Assembly: GCF_009727155.1 (NCBI RefSeq)
Contig: NZ_WNWM01000002.1
Location: 3,348,001 to 3,412,000, forward strand
From: Pseudoduganella dura
Lineage (GTDB): Bacteria > Pseudomonadota > Gammaproteobacteria > Burkholderiales > Burkholderiaceae_D
Reading direction: 5' to 3'
DNA length: 64,000 bases
Part shown: piece after piece, positions 1 to 8,406 of the stretch
How positions within the stretch are numbered: the first letter of the stretch is position 1
Layout of the letters: every line of letters starts with the position of its first letter
Program-made: the position numbers and the translations under genes
The notes under the pieces: generated by a model
Told to the model about the DNA's origin: nothing
The model's database searches: none
What the model saw: the letters and a program-made list of their open reading frames with translations, nothing else

Positions 1-992
1 CCCGCCAGGCGGCCGAACTGAACAAGAAAGACGTGTTCGACGTGCTGATCGTCGGCGGCGGCCCCGCCGGCGCGGCGTCGGCGATCTACGCGGCCCGCAA
101 GGGCATCCAGACCGGCGTGCTGGCGGAACGCTTCGGCGGCCAGGTGCTGGACACGCTGGCGATCGAGAACTTCGTGTCGATCCAGGAAACCGACGGCCCG
201 AAATTCGCCGTGGCGCTGGAGCAGCACGTCAAGCAGTATGAAGTGGACATCATGAACACCCAGCGCGCCGTGAAGCTGGTGCCGGGCAGGATCGCCGAAG
301 TGCATACGGCCACCGGCGCGGTGCTGCGCGCCAAGACCGTGATCCTGTCCACCGGTGCCCGGTGGCGCGAGATCAACGTGCCCGGCGAGAAGGAATACCG
401 CAACCACGGCGTGGCGTACTGCCCGCACTGCGACGGCCCGCTGTTCAAGGGCAAGCGCGTGTCGGTGATCGGCGGCGGCAACTCCGGCGTGGAAGCGGCG
501 ATCGACCTGGCCGGCATCGTCCAGCACGTTACGCTGATCGAGTTCGGCAACGAACTGCGCGCCGATGCCGTGCTGCAGCGCAAGCTGCGCTCGCTGCCGA
601 ACGTGAAGATCATCCTGTCGGCGCAGACGACCGAGATCCACGGCGACGGCAAGAAGGTGAACGGCCTGTCGTACAAGGACCGCGTGTCCGGCGACGTGCA
701 CCGCGTGGACCTGGAAGGCGTGTTCGTGCAGATCGGCCTGGTGCCGAACACGGAGTGGCTGAAGGGTACCGTGGCGCTGTCGAAGCACGGCGAGATCGAG
801 ATCGATGCGAAGGGCCAGACCTCGGTGCCGGGCGTGTTCGCCGCCGGCGACGTGACCACCGTGCCGTACAAGCAGATCGTGATCGCCGTGGGCGCCGGCG
901 CAACGGCCGCGCTGTCGGCCTTCGATCACCTGATCCGTTCGGGCGACGATGAAGTGGAAGCCGAGCAGGCTGCGATCGCCGCCGTGGCGTAA
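1..992 (+). CDS. ahpF: Alkyl hydroperoxide reductase subunit F, 3' part
   Basis: C-terminal part of AhpF, the NADH-dependent flavoprotein that re-reduces the peroxiredoxin AhpC. The reading frame is open at the left window edge (frame from base 3), so the N-terminal thioredoxin-like domains lie outside. What is visible is the thioredoxin-reductase-like half: an FAD Rossmann motif ([17 protein letters not shown]), the redox disulfide [12 protein letters not shown] typical of AhpF, the NAD(P)H motif [17 protein letters not shown], and the closing FAD motif [16 protein letters not shown]. The GTG at base 33 is internal and not the real start. A strong terminator follows. The partner ahpC would be expected upstream. 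Identity is secure because the [12 protein letters not shown] signature separates AhpF from plain thioredoxin reductase. Confidence 0.96.
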   Translation, partial: RQAAELNKKDVFDVLIVGGGPAGAASAIYAARKGIQTGVLAERFGGQVLDTLAIENFVSIQETDGPKFAVALEQHVKQYEVDIMNTQRAVKLVPGRIAEVHTATGAVLRAKTVILSTGARWREINVPGEKEYRNHGVAYCPHCDGPLFKGKRVSVIGGGNSGVEAAIDLAGIVQHVTLIEFGNELRADAVLQRKLRSLPNVKIILSAQTTEIHGDGKKVNGLSYKDRVSGDVHRVDLEGVFVQIGLVPNTEWLKGTVALSKHGEIEIDAKGQTSVPGVFAAGDVTTVPYKQIVIAVGAGATAALSAFDHLIRSGDDEVEAEQAAIAAVA

Positions 993-1010
993 CGCCGTAC
1001 CGCAGTCTTG

Positions 1011-1040
1011 AAAAAGGGAGCCTCGCGCTCCCTTTTTTTT
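1011..1040 (+). terminator. Rho-independent terminator of ahpF
   Basis: An 11-bp stem AAAAAGGGAGC / GCTCCCTTTTT with a 5-nt loop, followed by a T run, lies 19 bases after the ahpF stop codon. Confidence 0.9.
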
Positions 1041-1077
1041 GCTCCGTGCCGCCAGCAGCCAGCGCCGGCGAGGCACT

Positions 1078-1130
1078 GGTGTCGGACATTATTTTCTGGG
1101 CGAATTACCCAGAAAATAGTGTCGGACACC
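1078..1130. repeat. Palindromic intergenic repeat with GTGTCGGACA boxes
   Basis: Two direct copies of GTGTCGGACA (1079-1088 and 1119-1128) flank a perfect 11-bp inverted repeat, TATTTTCTGGG / CCCAGAAAATA (1090-1100 and 1108-1118), with a 7-nt loop. The outer edges GGTGTCGGACA...GTCGGACACC are themselves near-palindromic. It lies between the ahpF terminator and the convergent transporter gene. From memory, GTGTCGGACACC elements recur between genes in Oxalobacteraceae. No function is known to me. Confidence 0.7.
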
Positions 1131-1180
1131 GGTTTTCAGCATATTTCCGAGTGACAGGGGCTTGCCTTGCGCCCAAGAGT

Positions 1181-2296
1181 TTATTTGAGGTCGTTGCTGG
1201 CCTGCTTCACTCGCAGCGAGCGGGCATAGCGGTGCCGGGCCTGCAGCCTGGCATCGGTGATCAGCACGCCGATGGTTTCGCCGACCACCATTACCACGCC
1301 CAGCAGCGGCAGCACCAGCATCAGGCCGGTCACGCCGGCCAGCGCGCCGCCCACGAACAGCATCACCACCGTGACCAGCGGATGCATGCGCAGGCTGCGG
1401 CCCAGCGTCATCGGCATGAAGATGAAGTCGTCCAGCAGCCGGGCGATGACGAACACGACGATCGCGCTGTAGGCCACGAAATTGCTGTCCGGCGTATCGG
1501 CCGAAGCCACCAGCACCACGACCACGCAGCCGGCGATCGAGCCCACGTACGGTACCCACGCCAGCACGGCGGCGATGAAGCCGAGCAGCAGCGGCGAGGA
1601 CAGGCCGATGGCCCACAGGCCCAGGGCCAGCACCACGGTGTCGATGATCGTCAGCGTCAGCATGCCATGGAAGTAGCGGCGCGCCGTCTGGTCGACCTCG
1701 TGCAGCAGGAACAGCGTCTTTTCGAAGAACGCGTTCGGCACCGCGCGCGCCAGGAAGCGCTTGAAGCGGCGGCCGTCGCGCAGGAAGAAGAATGCCAGGA
1801 ACGGCGCCAGCAGCAGCGACGGCACCCAGGCGGCCGTGGTGACCAGCACATCGGTCAGGTGGCGCTGCACGAATTCGCGCGAGTACTGCGCCAGGTTCAG
1901 GTCGATCGAATCGCCCAGGCGCGCCGGCCGCAGGAATGGAAACTGCCTCTCCAGTGCGCCCAGCATGTTGCGCACGAAGCGCACGCCGGCATCCAGGTAG
2001 CGTGCCGGCATGTCCTGCCAGTCGGTGGCCGGCGCGGGAATCCACACCACCAGCACGAGTACCGTGAGCAGCGTGAACGATGCAAAACCGGCGCCGACCA
2101 GCATGGCGGACGTGTTGCGCGTGAAGCCCATGCGCAGCAGCCGCTGGAAGGGCGACAGCAGCACGTAATACAGGATGATCGCCAGCAGGAACGGCAACGA
2201 CAGCCACAGCACCTTCTGCATCAGGTACAGCAGCACGCACGTGGCGGCGACAATGCCGCACCAGACGATGGGCCCGGACTGCTGCCGGTCCACCAT
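1181..2296 (-). CDS. AI-2E family transporter (PerM-like membrane protein)
   Basis: 371-residue polytopic inner-membrane protein of the AI-2E/PerM exporter family, which includes AI-2 exporters and Na+/H+ antiporters. Visible features are an N-terminal pair of hydrophobic helices (VWCGIVAATCVLLYLMQ, then LPFLLAIILYYVLLSPF), a central soluble segment and several C-terminal helices including the conserved region around WVPYVGSIAGCVVVVLVA. The start is taken at the ATG whose A is shared with the upstream gene's TGA stop (TGATG), giving translational coupling to the cyclic-nucleotide-binding gene. The longer frame reaching 2461 runs inside that gene. The substrate cannot be told from sequence. 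Confidence 0.85.
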   Translation of the reverse strand: MVDRQQSGPIVWCGIVAATCVLLYLMQKVLWLSLPFLLAIILYYVLLSPFQRLLRMGFTRNTSAMLVGAGFASFTLLTVLVLVVWIPAPATDWQDMPARYLDAGVRFVRNMLGALERQFPFLRPARLGDSIDLNLAQYSREFVQRHLTDVLVTTAAWVPSLLLAPFLAFFFLRDGRRFKRFLARAVPNAFFEKTLFLLHEVDQTARRYFHGMLTLTIIDTVVLALGLWAIGLSSPLLLGFIAAVLAWVPYVGSIAGCVVVVLVASADTPDSNFVAYSAIVVFVIARLLDDFIFMPMTLGRSLRMHPLVTVVMLFVGGALAGVTGLMLVLPLLGVVMVVGETIGVLITDARLQARHRYARSLRVKQASNDLK

Positions 2297-2781
2297 CAAA
2301 GTACCTCGATGTGCGGCGAGTCGATCGACATCCGTTCGCGCAGCCGGGAGCCGATGTGGCGCGCCAGCGCCAGCGAGATCTTGTAGCCGATCACGGCATC
2401 GGTTTCCATCAGGCTCATGAAGTCGGCGCGGAAGAATACCGCCAGTTCGCAGTCGTCCCACGCGCGTGCCTGCGCGGTGCGGGGCGAGTTGTCCAGCAGC
2501 GCCAGGTCGCCGAAGAATGCGCCGGGCGACAGTTCGGTGATGATTTCCGCCATGCCGTTCACGTTGCGGTTGATCTGCACGTGGCCGGCCGTGATCAGGT
2601 ACAGCGCCTGGCCTTCTTCCCCCTCGTCGAAGATGATTTCGCCGGCCAGGTAGCGCCGTTCGTGCATCAGGCCGTCAACGATCTTCAGTTCGAGTGGCGT
2701 CAGCGAGTTGAGGAGGACAGTCTCGCGCAGCCTGGCCAGGCGTGGCGACAGCGGGGGCGGCTTCAGAAAACCGAAAATCAC
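2296..2781 (-). CDS. Cyclic nucleotide-binding domain protein
   Basis: 161-residue cytoplasmic protein that is essentially one cNMP-binding (CAP_ED) domain. The phosphate-binding cassette reads FGDLALLDNSPRTAQARA (about residues 90-107), with the acidic residue and arginine that contact cyclic nucleotide in CRP-type domains. There is no helix-turn-helix, so it is not a CRP-type regulator. The start is a GTG at 2781 with GGAG five bases upstream. The frame stays open for another 420 bases upstream but only through a repeat region. It overlaps the downstream transporter start by one base, so it may modulate that transporter or work with it (inference). Confidence 0.82.
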   Translation of the reverse strand: MIFGFLKPPPLSPRLARLRETVLLNSLTPLELKIVDGLMHERRYLAGEIIFDEGEEGQALYLITAGHVQINRNVNGMAEIITELSPGAFFGDLALLDNSPRTAQARAWDDCELAVFFRADFMSLMETDAVIGYKISLALARHIGSRLRERMSIDSPHIEVL

Positions 2782-2965
2782 GGAGGCTCCAGGATAGGGA
2801 AGGGATGGTTGCGCTGCCATTGTCGCCGGTTTGCGGTGATCGGGTGTTGTGGGACGCACACAGTGTGGGAGGGGCAGGGAGTGAGGCAGGGTTTCGCGAA
2901 GCGGTGCTTCGCGCCTGCCGAACGACGCAGCCATGCAGGGCTGCGGCTTCGCGAAGCAGATAATG

Positions 2966-2989
2966 AAAAGCCCGGCAAGCCGGGCTTTT
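2966..2989 (-). terminator. GC-rich hairpin, outermost tRNA-operon terminator copy
   Basis: The stem AAAAGCCCGGC / GCCGGGCTTTT is symmetrical and could stop transcription from either side. It is the same hairpin core as the two copies at 3112 and 3270, so it belongs to the tRNA-distal repeat series. Confidence 0.65.
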
Positions 2990-3111
2990 GATGGCAAAGC
3001 AGATGGGGCTCGCCTACATTCTGCAGGCCGCGGATTCGCTTGCAAGCGAATCCCTTCGAGCCCCGCCGTGCTTCCCGCAGGGGAAGCACTCCGCTCGTCA
3101 GCATCAGACGC

Positions 3112-3139
3112 AAAAAAGCCCGGCAAGCCGGGCTTTTTT
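3112..3139 (-). terminator. tRNA-distal terminator, middle copy
   Basis: Perfect 13-bp symmetrical hairpin AAAAAAGCCCGGC-AA-GCCGGGCTTTTTT, identical to the one at 3270-3297, and part of the tandem repeat unit. Confidence 0.75.
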
Positions 3140-3269
3140 ACTGATGCTGGCGGAGCGGACGGGGCTCGTCCACATTCTGCGGACCGCGGATTCGCTTGCA
3201 AGCGAATCCCTTCGAGCCCCGCCGTGCTTCCCGCAGGGGAAGCACTCCGCTGCGCTGCGCATCAGACGC

Positions 3270-3297
3270 AAAAAAGCCCGGCAAGCCGGGCTTTTTT
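3270..3297 (-). terminator. tRNA operon terminator, proximal copy
   Basis: The same 13-bp hairpin with a T run on the minus strand, nine bases beyond the CCA end of the last intact tRNA-Asp. It is the first effective stop for the operon. Confidence 0.8.
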
Positions 3298-3305
3298 ACT
3301 GATGC

Positions 3306-3382
3306 TGGCGGAGCGGACGGGGCTCGAACCCGCGACCCCCGGCGTGACAGGCCGGTATTCTAACCAACTGAACTACCGCTCC
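3306..3382 (-). tRNA. tRNA-Asp (GTC), second copy
   Basis: 77-nt gene with encoded CCA. Read on the minus strand it begins GGAGCGGTAGTTCAGTTGG and has anticodon loop CCTGTCACG (anticodon GTC) and T-loop GGTTCGAGTCC. It is identical to the copy at 3474-3550. The 3' end is duplicated in the downstream repeats. Confidence 0.97.
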
Positions 3383-3437
3383 AATCAGTTCTTGCACAAG
3401 CAGGAACTGAAAAACTGTGCGTCGCTGCTGCGACAAG

Positions 3438-3465
3438 AAAAAAGCCCGAAGTGACGGGCTCTTTT
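3438..3465 (-). terminator. Hairpin between the two tRNA-Asp genes
   Basis: On the minus strand, AGCCCG-TCACTT-CGGGCT followed by a T run. It could attenuate transcription after the first tRNA-Asp or act as a processing landmark. Its position inside the tRNA operon suggests partial termination. Confidence 0.6.
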
Positions 3466-3473
3466 CAGAATCC

Positions 3474-3550
3474 TGGCGGAGCGGACGGGGCTCGAACCCG
3501 CGACCCCCGGCGTGACAGGCCGGTATTCTAACCAACTGAACTACCGCTCC
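3474..3550 (-). tRNA. tRNA-Asp (GTC), first copy
   Basis: 77-nt gene with encoded CCA, identical in sequence to the second copy at 3306-3382. The anticodon is GTC. It lies 21 bases after tRNA-Val in the same transcription direction. Confidence 0.97.
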
Positions 3551-3571
3551 AGGTCTTCAACATCGAGTATT

Positions 3572-3647
3572 TGGTGGGCGCTGAGAGGCTCGAACTCCCG
3601 ACCTAATCCTTGTAAGGGATCCGCTCTACCAACTGAGCTAAGCGCCC
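3572..3647 (-). tRNA. tRNA-Val (TAC)
   Basis: 76-nt gene with encoded CCA. On the minus strand it begins GGGCGCTTAGCTCAGTTGG, has anticodon arm ATCCCTTACAAGGAT (anticodon TAC) and ends AGCGCCCACCA. It is the first gene of the Val-Asp-Asp operon. Confidence 0.97.
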
Positions 3648-3701
3648 CTTCATCACCTTTCGATGCTTCGAGCGTTTGTCACAACGCTCAGAAGAGGCCG
3701 T

Positions 3702-3731
3702 ATTCTACTGCGTCATTTCGCGAATTTGCAA
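3702..3731 (-). promoter_or_regulatory. Probable sigma70 promoter of the tRNA operon
   Basis: On the minus strand, TTGCAA (-35; 3726-3731) and TAGAAT (-10; 3702-3707) are separated by 18 bases, about 55 bases before tRNA-Val. The short leader contains a small inverted repeat (AGCGTT...AACGCT, 3671-3688). Confidence 0.55.
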
Positions 3732-3803
3732 GGGCTTTCGCGAAAATCTTCCAGCCGGCCCCTGCAAGCGATGCTACGCTGCGGTTTTCAACCGGGAGGG
3801 TCG

Positions 3804-5092
3804 ATGAGCGCCACCAAGGACGATGCCGGCACCGCCTCCATTGACCGCCTGTATGGCCGCGTCAGCCGCCGCCTGCTGCCGTTCCTGTTCCTCTGCTACG
3901 TGGCGGCCTACCTGGACCGCGTCAACGTCGGCTTCGCCAAGCTGCAGATGCAGGCCGATCTCGCCCTGTCGGACACCGTCTACGGCATCGGCGCCGGCAT
4001 TTTCTTCGTCGGTTACTTCCTGTTCGAGGTGCCGTCGAACCTGCTGATGGAGCGGGTGGGCGCGCGGCGCTGGATCGCCCGCATCATGATCAGCTGGGGC
4101 CTCGTGTCGGCGGCCACGATGTTCGCCACCGGCCCGGCCAGCTTCTATGCGTTGCGTTTCCTGCTCGGCGTGGCCGAGGCGGCTTCTTTCCGGGCGTGGT
4201 GCTGTACCTCACCTACTGGTATCCGGCGCAGCGGCGCGCCCGTATCGTGGCACTGTTCATGAGCGGCGTGGCCGTGGCGGGCGTGGTCGGCGGCCCGTTG
4301 TCCGGCGCCATCATGAGCGGATTCGCCGGCCGGGCCGGGCTGCACGGCTGGCAGTGGCTGTTCCTGCTCGAAGGCATTCCGTCGATCGCGCTGGGTATCT
4401 GGACGCTGTCCTACCTCGATGACGATATCCGCGCCGCGCGCTGGCTGGACGACGCCGACAAGGCCGCGCTCGAGGCGGCGCTGGCGCCGGAAGCGGCGGC
4501 GAAACAGCATTTGCCATTGGCGCGCCTGTTCGCCAGCGGCACCGTGTGGCTGCTGGCGCTGGTGTACTTCCTGTGCGTGATGGGATTGTATGGCGTGAGC
4601 TTCTGGCTGCCGCAACTGCTGCGCAACAGCGGCGTGCAGGACGTGTTCCACATCGGCCTGCTGACCGCCATTCCGTATGGCGTGGCCGCCGTGGCCATGG
4701 TGCTGGCCGCGCGCCACTCGGACCGCAGCGGCGAGCGGCGCTGGCATATCGCCGTTGCCGCGTTTGCCGGTGCGGCGGGGTTGACGATGGCTACCGCTTA
4801 CGCGCACGACACCGTGCTGGCGCTGGCCGCGCTGTCGCTCGCAACGGCCGGCATCCTGGCCACCTTCCCGATCTTCTGGAGCCTGCCGACGGCACTGCTG
4901 GGCGGCACCGCGGCGGCGGCCGGCATCGCGCTGGTCAACTCGGTCGGCAACCTCGCCGGCTTCGCCAGCCCTTACCTGGTGGGCGCCATCCGCGATGCGA
5001 CGGGCAGCACGGCGGCCGGCATCATGGTGCTGTCCGCCAGCCTGGTGCTGGGCGGACTGCTCGTGCTGGCGGTGGGCCGGCGCGTGCCCTAG
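3804..5092 (+). pseudogene. MFS transporter (anion:cation symporter family) with a -1 frameshift
   Basis: Two adjacent frames together encode one complete 12-helix MFS carrier of the ACS family (organic-anion uptake, tartrate/phthalate-like). The first frame has the start at 3804 with GGGAGGG upstream and the motif YLDRVNVGFAKLQM; it runs to about 4180. The second frame continues with VVLYLTYWYPAQRRARIV to 5092. At 4178-4184 the sequence GAGGCGGCTTC lacks one G compared with the expected codons for E-A-G-F-F-P-G, so a GGG run became GG. No other disruption is seen and the codon pattern is intact on both sides. This is either a very recent pseudogene or a sequencing error in a homopolymer. Confidence 0.85.
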
Positions 5093-5104
5093 TTCAAAGC
5101 GGGA

Positions 5105-6853
5105 TCAAAACTCTTCCCAGTCGTCGCCTTCCGGGGCCTTGGTGGCGGGGCGCGGCTTGGCCGCGGCCTTGCCGGCCGGTGCGCGTGGCGCCACAGGCGC
5201 CTTGCCCGTCAGCTTCGGCTGGGGCGGGCGAGCCACCGCGGAGGAGGGCGGCGAAATGGAGGCCGATGGGGCATGCGAGGGCGACGCAAACACCGGCGCG
5301 GCGGTGCGATCGTCGATGCGGAACACGGCGATCGCCGCCACCAGCCGTTGCGCCTGTTCGCGCATGCTGGCGGCAGCTGCCGCCGCTTCCTCGACCAGCG
5401 CGGCGTTCTGCTGCGTGGCCGTATCCATCGTCACGATCGTGGTGTTCACCTGGGCGATGCCGGAGCTCTGCTCCTGGCTGGCCGAGGCGATCTCGTTCAT
5501 GATGTCCGCCACCTGCTGGACCGACGTCACGATGCGGTCCATCGTCGAGCCGGCCTGGTCCACCAGCCGGCTGCCGGCATCCACCTTCTCGACCGAATCG
5601 CTGATCAGTTCCTTGATTTCACGCGCCGCGCTGGCCGAGCGCTGCGCCAGGTTGCGCACTTCCGACGCCACCACCGCGAAGCCGCGGCCCTGCTCGCCGG
5701 CGCGTGCCGCCTCCACCGCGGCGTTCAGCGCCAGGATGTTGGTCTGGAATGCGATGCCGTCGATGACGCCGATGATGTCGACGATCTTCGACGAGCTTTC
5801 CTTGATCGAGCCCATCGTTTCCACCACCTGGCTGACGACCTGCCCGCCTTCGTTCGCATGGCTGGCGGCCGAGACCACCAGCTGGTTCGCCTGGCGCGCG
5901 TTTTCCGCGTTGGCCTGCACGGTGGAGGTCAGTTCCTCCATCGACGATGCCGTCTCTTCCAGGCTGGCGGCCTGCTGTTCGGTGCGGTTGGACAGGTCCA
6001 TGTTGCCCGATGCGATCTCGGCGGCCGCGGTATTGATCGTGTCGGTGCTGTCGCGCACGGTGCGCACGGTGCCCGTCAGCGATGCCGTCATGTCGCGCAG
6101 CGCGCCCAGCAGGCGGCCCATCTCGTCCTTGCGGGTGATCACGATCTGCGCCGTCAGGTCGCCGGCGGCCACCGTTTCCGCGATCTGCACCGCTTCGCCG
6201 ATCGGGCCCGTGACCGAGCGCGTGATCAGCCAGCCGATCACGACCGATATGATGGTGGCCAGCACCAGCAGCACGATCATCAGCGTGGTGGCCGCCTTGG
6301 CCGATGCCGTGGCGGCCTCGGCGTCGCGCGTCATCAGCTCGCGCTGTACTTTCAGGAGTTCGTCGAGATGGCGGAAGTACACCGTCTGCGCCGGGATCAC
6401 CGTGTTGAACATCGCCTGCACGGCGCCTTCGCGGTCGCCGCCGCGGTATTGCGCGATGGCCTTGTCGAGCAGCTCCTTGTAGGCGAAGTAGGCGGTGTTC
6501 TGCTGGTCGAACACGGCGCGTACGTCGGGCGTCAGGTCCGATTTATGCATTTTTGCCGCCGATTCGCCGCCGGCCCGGTCGGCGTCGGCCATCTGGCGCA
6601 GGAATTCCTGGGTCTGCGCGGCATCCGGCGTCAGCATCGCGTTGCGCACCGCCTGCGCGCCGCGGTTGACCTGGCTGCGCATGTCGTTGAGCAGCGTGAC
6701 CTTGACATAGCGGTCGTTGACGAGCTTGTCGGTACGGCCCGCCACTTCCTGGATGCGGCTGATGCCGACCAGCGACATGATCAGCATGATGATGATGGCC
6801 ACCGCGAAGCCGAAGGCGAGGCGGGTGCCGATACGCAGGTTGGATAGGTTCAC
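5105..6853 (-). CDS. Methyl-accepting chemotaxis protein
   Basis: 582-residue inner-membrane chemoreceptor. In order: TM1 (about 11-30), a periplasmic helical ligand domain of about 160 residues (four-helix-bundle type), TM2 (190-210), HAMP (about 211-265) and a long cytoplasmic coiled coil. The coiled coil carries the conserved hairpin tip around GIAFQTNILALNAAVEAARA, which binds CheA/CheW. A proline/alanine-rich linker leads to the C-terminal DDWEEF, which resembles the NWETF tether for CheR/CheB. The start is a GTG at 6853 with AAGGAAAA upstream. It stands alone, without chemotaxis genes nearby. The ligand is unknown. Confidence 0.94.
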   Translation of the reverse strand: MNLSNLRIGTRLAFGFAVAIIIMLIMSLVGISRIQEVAGRTDKLVNDRYVKVTLLNDMRSQVNRGAQAVRNAMLTPDAAQTQEFLRQMADADRAGGESAAKMHKSDLTPDVRAVFDQQNTAYFAYKELLDKAIAQYRGGDREGAVQAMFNTVIPAQTVYFRHLDELLKVQRELMTRDAEAATASAKAATTLMIVLLVLATIISVVIGWLITRSVTGPIGEAVQIAETVAAGDLTAQIVITRKDEMGRLLGALRDMTASLTGTVRTVRDSTDTINTAAAEIASGNMDLSNRTEQQAASLEETASSMEELTSTVQANAENARQANQLVVSAASHANEGGQVVSQVVETMGSIKESSSKIVDIIGVIDGIAFQTNILALNAAVEAARAGEQGRGFAVVASEVRNLAQRSASAAREIKELISDSVEKVDAGSRLVDQAGSTMDRIVTSVQQVADIMNEIASASQEQSSGIAQVNTTIVTMDTATQQNAALVEEAAAAAASMREQAQRLVAAIAVFRIDDRTAAPVFASPSHAPSASISPPSSAVARPPQPKLTGKAPVAPRAPAGKAAAKPRPATKAPEGDDWEEF

Positions 6854-7246
6854 GATTGGGTTTTCCTTCGGTCAGAATGAGTGGCGCATGCCGGTGTCGC
6901 GGCACATGGCGGACGGCAGCATGGGGATCCGGCCGCGCATGGCGACCGTGTACAGGACGGGGCGTTTCGGCATGCGGTTGTCATCGCCGGGGGAGGAGAG
7001 AACACAGCAATAAAGACGGCAATCCGGCGTCATGTTGGCGTTATTGGTTGAAAGTTCCGATGGTACGCGTGTTCGTGTTGCACACGGTACTTTCGCGACG
7101 CTACTGTTGCGTAAATACGATGGATAAAATTGCACTAAGTAATTGAAAAATATAAAGAATAATGCAACTTTCCAGCGTGCTGGCGGGCACGGCCGCATAC
7201 TGGATATAATCCCAGTACCAGTGTTCCAGCCCGCACCCGATCAGTC
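6854..7246. other. Divergent intergenic region between the chemoreceptor and dinB
   Basis: 393 bases without a credible gene. The dinB-proximal half (7090-7200) is markedly AT-rich (around TAAAATTGCACTAAGTAATT) compared with the surroundings and ends in the LexA box. No clear sigma28 promoter for the chemoreceptor was found by eye. Confidence 0.6.
7198..7217 (+). promoter_or_regulatory. LexA (SOS) box upstream of dinB
   Basis: TACTGGATATAATCCCAGTA is a 20-bp site with CTG-N10-CAG spacing and symmetric TACTGG/CCAGTA ends, 29 bases before the dinB start. It closely resembles the site between uvrA and ssb (CTG-TATATAATAC-CAG), which supports a common repressor. Confidence 0.85.
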
Positions 7247-8398
7247 ATGGTTCCGCCACGCCGTATTGCCCATCTCGACATGGATGCGTTTTTCGCGTCG
7301 GTGGAACTGCTGCGCTATCCGGAGTTGCGGGGCTTGCCGGTGGTGGTCGGCGGCGGCTCGCGGCACCAGCCCGTGCTGCAGCCGGACGGCACGCGCCGCT
7401 TTTCCAGGCTGCGCGACTATGCCGGCCGCGGCGTCGTCACCACGTCCACCTATGAAGCCCGGGCGCTGGGCGTGTTTTCGGCAATGGGCACGATGAAGGC
7501 GGCGGCGCTGGCGCCCGAGGCGATCCTGCTGCCGACCGACTTCGAATCGTACAAGCGTTATTCGCGGCTGTTCAAGGCGGCCGTGGCCGCCATCGTGCCG
7601 GAGATCGAAGACCGTGGCATCGACGAGATCTACCTCGACCTCACGGACCAGCCCGAAGAAACGCGCGCACTGGGCATGCGGCTGAAGGCGGCCGTGCACG
7701 AAGCGACCGGGCTGACATGCTCGATCGGCATCGCGCCGAACAAGCTGCTGGCCAAGATCTGCTCGGACCTGGACAAGCCGGACGGGCTGACGGTCGTGTC
7801 GTTCGACGACGTGCCCACGCGGATCTGGCCGCTCTCCGCGAAGAAGATCAACGGCATCGGCCCGAAGGCTTATGCAAAGCTGACGTCGCTGGGGATCGAG
7901 ACCGTCGGCCAGCTGGCGCAGGCCGATCCGAAGCTGCTGCAGGAACACTTCGGCCTCAATTCCGCCGAGTGGCTGCACCGCGTGGCGCACGGTCACGACG
8001 AGCGCGAAGTCGTCACCCGCTCCGACCCGAAGGGCGTGAGCCGCGAGACGACGTTCGAACGCGACCTGCATGCGAAGCACGACCGCGACGCCTTGTCCGA
8101 GATCTTCACCCGCCTGTGCACGCGGCTGTCGGAAGACCTGCACCGCAAGCGTTTCGCCGGCCGCACCGTGGGCATCAAGCTGCGCTATGCCGATTTCCGC
8201 ACCGTGACGCGGGATGTGACGCTGCCGTCGCCCACGGCCGATGCCGCCGCCATCCGGCGCGCCGCCGGCGAGTGCCTGCGGCGCGTGCCGCTCGACCAGC
8301 GGCTACGCCTGCTGGGCGTGCGGGTCAGCGCGCTGGTACCGCTCGACGAGGCCGCGCAACACCGGGTGGGGAAGCAGGGGGAGCTGTTCCCAACGTGA
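7247..8398 (+). CDS. dinB: DNA polymerase IV (Y-family)
   Basis: 383-residue error-prone translesion polymerase. Near the N-terminus HLDMDAFFASVE carries the first metal-binding aspartates. The second catalytic segment reads GIDEIYLD (usually SIDEAYLD). GIAPNKLLAKICSDLDKPDGL and the helix-hairpin-helix region INGIGPKAYAKLTSLGI are typical of DinB. The C-terminus has the little-finger domain and a QGELF-like beta-clamp-binding end (KQGELFPT). It is preceded by a LexA box, so SOS induction is expected. The start is the ATG at 7247; no strong Shine-Dalgarno is visible. Confidence 0.96.
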   Translation: MVPPRRIAHLDMDAFFASVELLRYPELRGLPVVVGGGSRHQPVLQPDGTRRFSRLRDYAGRGVVTTSTYEARALGVFSAMGTMKAAALAPEAILLPTDFESYKRYSRLFKAAVAAIVPEIEDRGIDEIYLDLTDQPEETRALGMRLKAAVHEATGLTCSIGIAPNKLLAKICSDLDKPDGLTVVSFDDVPTRIWPLSAKKINGIGPKAYAKLTSLGIETVGQLAQADPKLLQEHFGLNSAEWLHRVAHGHDEREVVTRSDPKGVSRETTFERDLHAKHDRDALSEIFTRLCTRLSEDLHRKRFAGRTVGIKLRYADFRTVTRDVTLPSPTADAAAIRRAAGECLRRVPLDQRLRLLGVRVSALVPLDEAAQHRVGKQGELFPT

Positions 8399-8406
8399 GC
8401 ATGCGG

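Larger units (their letters stand above)
2992..3305 (-). repeat. Tandem tRNA-Asp-derived repeats downstream of the tRNA operon
   Basis: Two head-to-tail units of 156 bp (2992-3147) and 158 bp (3148-3305) lie immediately 3' of tRNA-Asp. Each unit carries the last 21 nt of the tRNA (CCA end, acceptor strand and part of the T arm). The copy at 3148-3168 is identical to the tRNA and the one at 2992-3012 is degenerate. Each unit also holds three hairpins: a terminator (3112-3139, 3270-3297), GTGCTTCCC-GCAG-GGGAAGCAC (3068-3089, 3224-3245), and the 20-bp palindrome GATTCGCTTGCAAGCGAATC (3033-3052, 3189-3208). The layout matches the principle of the rtT repeats after E. coli tyrT. Confidence 0.85.

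Noticed and set aside
2296..3201. N-terminal extension of the cyclic-nucleotide-binding protein to 3201
   Set aside because: The extra 140 residues translate the tRNA-derived repeats and hairpins. The domain starts properly at the GTG at 2781 with a ribosome-binding site.
2992..3305. Tandem repeats considered as a CRISPR array
   Set aside because: The units are over 150 bp with identical, not unique, intervening sequence, and are explained by tRNA 3'-end duplication. No cas genes are nearby.
3306..3647. tRNA genes as an attachment site for an integrated island
   Set aside because: The partial tRNA copies are only 21 nt and lie within 160 bp in tandem. There is no integrase and no distant direct repeat seen.
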